Part shown: positions 61,362-64,000 of the stretch, piece after piece | How the letters are laid out: each line of letters begins with the position of its first letter | How positions within the stretch are numbered: the stretch's first letter is position 1 | DNA from: Thiosymbion sp942492625 | GTDB taxonomy: Bacteria > Pseudomonadota > Gammaproteobacteria > Chromatiales > Chromatiaceae | Assembly (NCBI GenBank): GCA_942492625.1 | Contig: CALOFM010000016.1 | Location: 62,001-126,000, forward strand | Length of the DNA stretch: 64,000 nt | Reading direction: 5' to 3' | Notes under the pieces: model-generated | The model's input: only the letters and a program-made list of their open reading frames with translations | Told to the model about the DNA's origin: nothing | Databases searched by the model: none | Translations under genes and position numbers: made by a program

Positions 61362-61727
61362 ATGCTTTCGTTCAAAAAAACACTTGCAGGCGCTGCCGGA
61401 GCAGCCGCGATTGCGCTGGCGCCGATACCTCTCGTCCTCGCGGCCGATGCTGCGGAGAACGTTGCAGCCGGAAAGGACATCGCAATGGACCGTGCCAAGG
61501 GAAACTGCATCGCCTGCCACGTGATGGAGGGCGGCGAGAGCCCGGGTAACATCGGCCCACCACTGGTTGCCATGAAGGCCCGCTACCCCGAGGCGAAACG
61601 GCTGCGCGACCAAATTTGGGACTCGACTGCCGCAAACCCCGTCAGCGCCATGCCGCCGTTTGGCAAACATCAGATTCTTTCAGAAGAGCAAATCGACCAA
61701 GTGGTCGCGTTTATCCTGACGCTATGA
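61362..61727 (+). CDS. soxX: Cytochrome c SoxX
   Basis: SoxX is the mono-heme partner of SoxA. The heterodimer SoxXA attaches thiosulfate to the SoxYZ carrier in the periplasm. The 121-residue product has a signal peptide ending near residue 29 (L-V-L-A-A-D), a heme c motif C-I-A-C-H (Cys49, Cys52, His53) and the distal Met in A-M-P-P-F near residue 97. An AGGAGG site precedes the ATG. soxA follows 42 bases later. Confidence 0.92.
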   Translation: MLSFKKTLAGAAGAAAIALAPIPLVLAADAAENVAAGKDIAMDRAKGNCIACHVMEGGESPGNIGPPLVAMKARYPEAKRLRDQIWDSTAANPVSAMPPFGKHQILSEEQIDQVVAFILTL

Positions 61728-61769
61728 CCGCATGCCCGATAGCGCATTCCACCTGAGGCAAACCAGAAC

Positions 61770-62606
61770 ATGAACAAGGTCATCGCGATAGTTGCAGTCC
61801 TCGGTCTGACTTACGGAGCCACAGCCGCTGTGCAGGCATCTCCGAAGGAAGACCAGGAAAACTTCCAGCGCTTCTACACGGAGCGCTTCCCTGACGTCCC
61901 GAAGGAAGACTTCGTCAACGGCGTCTATTCTATTGACCCGTCCGGCCGCGAAAACTGGGAGGCGATCGAGGAGTTCCCGCCCTACGAGACGGCCCTCTCG
62001 GTCGGCGAGGAGATGTGGAACACGCCCTTCGCCAACGGCAAGAGTTACAAGGACTGCTTCCCGGACGGTCCCGGGGTTGCCGGCAAGTACCCGCACTGGA
62101 ACAAGGATCGAAGCATGGTGATCACCCTGGCGCTGGCGGTGAACGAGTGTCGCGAGGCCAACGGCGAGAAGCCCCTGAAGTACAAGAAGGGACCTATCGC
62201 CGACATCGTCGCCTACATGGCCTACGAGTCCCGCGGCCAGATCACCAACGTGGTGATCCCCGAGGACGACCCCAAGGCCCTGGAGGCTTACGAGAAGGGC
62301 AAGCAGTTCTGGTTCGCCAAACGCGGGCAGCTGAACTTCGCCTGCGCCACTTGCCACGCACAGAATCCCGGCGCTGTCCTGCGCACCGAGATCCTGAGCC
62401 CCGCTTACGGGCACACCACCCACTGGCCGGTCTACCGCTCCAAGTGGGGCGAGATGGGGACCCTGCACCGTCGTTTTACTGGCTGCAACAAGCAGGTAAG
62501 GGCCAAGGCTTTCAAGGCGCAGGGCGAGGAGTATCGGAATCTGGAGTACTTTTTAACCTCCATGAGCAACGGACTTCCGCTAAACGGGCCCGGCGCACGC
62601 AAATAA
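61770..62606 (+). CDS. soxA: Sulfur-oxidizing protein SoxA, monoheme type
   Basis: SoxA holds the catalytic heme of SoxXA. The 278-residue product has a signal peptide (cleaved near A-V-Q-A at residue 23), two cysteines at about 96 and 127 that replace the extra N-terminal heme of diheme forms and may form a disulfide, one heme motif C-A-T-C-H (Cys192, Cys195, His196), and Cys239 in F-T-G-C-N, the expected active-site heme ligand (cysteine persulfide in relatives). It lies between soxX and the SoxK/SoxL-type gene. Confidence 0.93.
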   Translation: MNKVIAIVAVLGLTYGATAAVQASPKEDQENFQRFYTERFPDVPKEDFVNGVYSIDPSGRENWEAIEEFPPYETALSVGEEMWNTPFANGKSYKDCFPDGPGVAGKYPHWNKDRSMVITLALAVNECREANGEKPLKYKKGPIADIVAYMAYESRGQITNVVIPEDDPKALEAYEKGKQFWFAKRGQLNFACATCHAQNPGAVLRTEILSPAYGHTTHWPVYRSKWGEMGTLHRRFTGCNKQVRAKAFKAQGEEYRNLEYFLTSMSNGLPLNGPGARK

Positions 62607-62667
62607 CTGCATGGCGGCGGCGCTTCGGCGCAGCCTGCCGAGGCGCACAAAGAGGATTTTACAGAAC

Positions 62668-63624
62668 ATGAGAACCCAAAGAATCTCCGCCGGAATCCTG
62701 GCGGCCGCACTGGTAGTCGGCATCCCGCTAACCGCCCGGTCCGATGACAAGGCGGATTTCGAGAAAGCCATAGCGTCTGCCGAGGACGCGCGGAAGAAGG
62801 CAGCGTCCGTCGGCGGGGAGTGGCGCGACACCGGCAAGTTCCTGAAGCAGGCCGAAGCAACCGCAAAGGAAGGTGAGTACGCTAAGGCGATGGAGCTCGC
62901 CGAAAAGGCAAAGAAGCAGGGCGAGCTGGGCTACGAGCAGGCCATGTCCCAGAAGGACGCTGGCTTTCCCGCCTACATAGCCGCGGGGAGCGGCAAAGAG
63001 CCAATCGCCGGCGCCGCCAATGCCTCCGCCGAAAACAAGATCTCCGTAGACATCGACAGCGTCGAGGTCATGCACAACCGCGAGAAGGTCGTCATCATGC
63101 GCGGCCACGACAACACCGCCACGCTTCCCGAGGAGTTCCTCAAGACCGACCGCGGCTGTCCGCCCTTCTGCGTGCAACCCATGGTCGCCGCGGAAGGCGT
63201 CGCCACCGTCGGCGAGTTGGACGTGTTGGACTACCTGAAGAAGTCCGCCGAGGGGGACGCCACGATCCTGGTGGTGGACAGCCGCACGCCGGACTGGGTC
63301 ATGCGCGGGACCATACCAGGCTCGGTCAACGTCCCCTGGAACCAGGTAGGCCAGGACAGCATGTCCGGGATGTTCGGTGACGCCGGAGAGGGCCAGCTCG
63401 ACAAAATCCTGGAAGAGCAGTTCGGTGCCAAGAAGGGCGAGAAGGGCTGGGACTTCTCCGATGCCAAGACCCTGGTGCTGTTCTGCAACGGCATCTGGTG
63501 CGGCCAGTCGGCCACCAACATCGCTACCCTGATCGCGTTGGGCTACCCGGCTGACAAGCTGAAGTGGTACCGCGGCGGCATGCAGGATTGGGTGAGCGCC
63601 GGACTGACCACCGTCAAACCCTGA
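62668..63624 (+). CDS. SoxK-SoxL fusion: SoxXA-binding domain plus rhodanese domain
   Basis: The 318-residue product has a signal peptide (cleaved near T-A-R-S at residue 24). It is followed by a helical domain of about 80 residues matching SoxXA-binding protein SoxK (G-G-E-W-R-D-T, A-E-K-A-K-K-Q-G-E-L-G-Y-E-Q-A, K-D-A-G-F-P-A-Y). A second domain from about residue 110 has a rhodanese fold: D-S-R-T-P-D-W-V near residue 210, then W-N-Q-V-G, and L-V-L-F-C-N-G-I-W-C-G-Q-S, in which the first Cys (about 272) is the active-site candidate. In Allochromatium soxK and soxL are separate genes. The start at 62668 is chosen because it places the signal peptide at the N-terminus. Confidence 0.82.
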   Translation: MRTQRISAGILAAALVVGIPLTARSDDKADFEKAIASAEDARKKAASVGGEWRDTGKFLKQAEATAKEGEYAKAMELAEKAKKQGELGYEQAMSQKDAGFPAYIAAGSGKEPIAGAANASAENKISVDIDSVEVMHNREKVVIMRGHDNTATLPEEFLKTDRGCPPFCVQPMVAAEGVATVGELDVLDYLKKSAEGDATILVVDSRTPDWVMRGTIPGSVNVPWNQVGQDSMSGMFGDAGEGQLDKILEEQFGAKKGEKGWDFSDAKTLVLFCNGIWCGQSATNIATLIALGYPADKLKWYRGGMQDWVSAGLTTVKP

Positions 63625-63652
63625 TCGATCTCTGGCGATCGACGAAACGGAA

Positions 63653-63676
63653 TCGAGGCGCCTACGGGCGCCTCGA
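63653..63676 (+). terminator. Hairpin after the sox genes
   Basis: A perfect 10-base-pair stem (TCGAGGCGCC / GGCGCCTCGA) with the loop TACG lies 28 bases after the soxKL stop. Only a short T run follows (GTTTC), so termination may be partial. Confidence 0.65.
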
Positions 63677-63710
63677 CCGTTTCACCTGGATAGCGCCTTT
63701 GAGTGGCAGA

Positions 63711-63740
63711 TCCACAGAGAACGCAGAGAAAAATCAACGG
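63711..63740. repeat. Common CACAGAG-type noncoding repeat fragment
   Basis: The sequence CCACAGAGAACGCAGAGAAA resembles a repeat found scattered in many proteobacterial genomes, from memory. A short frame through it on the minus strand (M-N-P-L-I-F-L-C-V-L-C-G-S) is typical of translated noise from this repeat and not a gene. Confidence 0.4.
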
Positions 63741-63783
63741 ATTCACCCGTAGGCGAAAGGCATATAGAATCCTTCATCCGAAC

Positions 63784-63826
<43 letters not shown>

Positions 63827-63889
63827 CGACGAATTTCAATAACTAACTGTTTTTACCAATTTATATTCAAAAAAAGCGTGGCAGGAACA

Positions 63890-63920
63890 ATCCAGGGACA
63901 GTTACAGAACTGCCGCAACC
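63890..63920. repeat. GGGACAGTTAC repeat core near window end
   Basis: The segment AATCCAGGGACAGTTACAGA carries the same core, in the opposite sense, as the repeat at 19013-19065. The surroundings up to 64000 return to GC-rich sequence with no supportable gene. Confidence 0.4.
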
Positions 63921-64000
63921 GCTCCTTCAACCAGTTCACAGATTCCACGGCGCACCGAAACCCAGGATGCCGACTTCGACACGTCACGCGACTCGTCCTC

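Overview
The window is GC-rich, densely coded DNA from what looks like a sulfur-oxidizing gammaproteobacterium (Chromatiales-like). The evidence is gene content: soxX, soxA and a SoxK/SoxL-type gene at the right end, a Qmo/Hdr-type electron-transfer operon, an orphan cbbQ (RuBisCO activation), a hoxH-type hydrogenase large subunit, and a large Rnf / pyruvate:ferredoxin oxidoreductase / oxaloacetate decarboxylase region. No 16S rRNA is present, so placement below class level is inference.

Layout. 1-2.5 kb: a vsr / cytosine methyltransferase / putative restriction endonuclease module. 2.5-5 kb: lemA and a DUF2207 membrane protein. 5-11 kb (minus strand): a penicillin-binding protein plus FtsW/RodA pair, a truncated Rieske gene, a ketohexokinase-like sugar kinase and a formylglycine-generating-enzyme-like protein. 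11-18 kb: gamma-glutamyltransferase, a retropepsin-like protease, an MlaC-like protein, cbbQ, a HerA-like ATPase and a hybrid histidine kinase carrying two compensating indels. 18-25 kb: a membrane protein, a decayed gene of unknown function next to a repeat, the DUF2868/DUF3482 pair (the first frameshifted) and pcm. 26-31 kb: qmoA-qmoB-hdrC-hdrB ending in a clear terminator. 31-33.7 kb: a scar of broken mobile-element genes (Uma2 fragment, IS1634-like transposase, integron-type integrase remnant).

33.8-50.1 kb, all on the minus strand, is the centrepiece. Read in the direction of transcription it is rnfB, a giant pyruvate:ferredoxin oxidoreductase, rnfC-D-G-E-A, a Cys-rich membrane microprotein, a ferredoxin-NADP reductase, oadG-A-B, a repeat-built coiled-coil protein and a second ferredoxin-NADP reductase. 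Together these could exchange electrons between pyruvate, ferredoxin, NAD(H) and NADP(H) and couple this to an ion gradient, with oxaloacetate decarboxylase working on the same gradient and the same pyruvate pool.

50.5-61 kb: a fused HisH-HisF of the eukaryotic HIS7 type, an orphan HoxH with an Mth938-like protein, alaC, hom, an RpfE-type protein and housekeeping or hypothetical genes. 61.3-63.7 kb: soxX-soxA-soxK::soxL. The window ends in a tRNA-Leu(UAG) 5' half that breaks off just after the anticodon loop and runs into AT-rich DNA.

Several conserved genes (histidine kinase, DUF2868, rnfC twice, nifJ) are interrupted by small indels. These may be genuine, but that many in core genes also fits consensus errors in the assembly, so reads should be checked before any is called a pseudogene.
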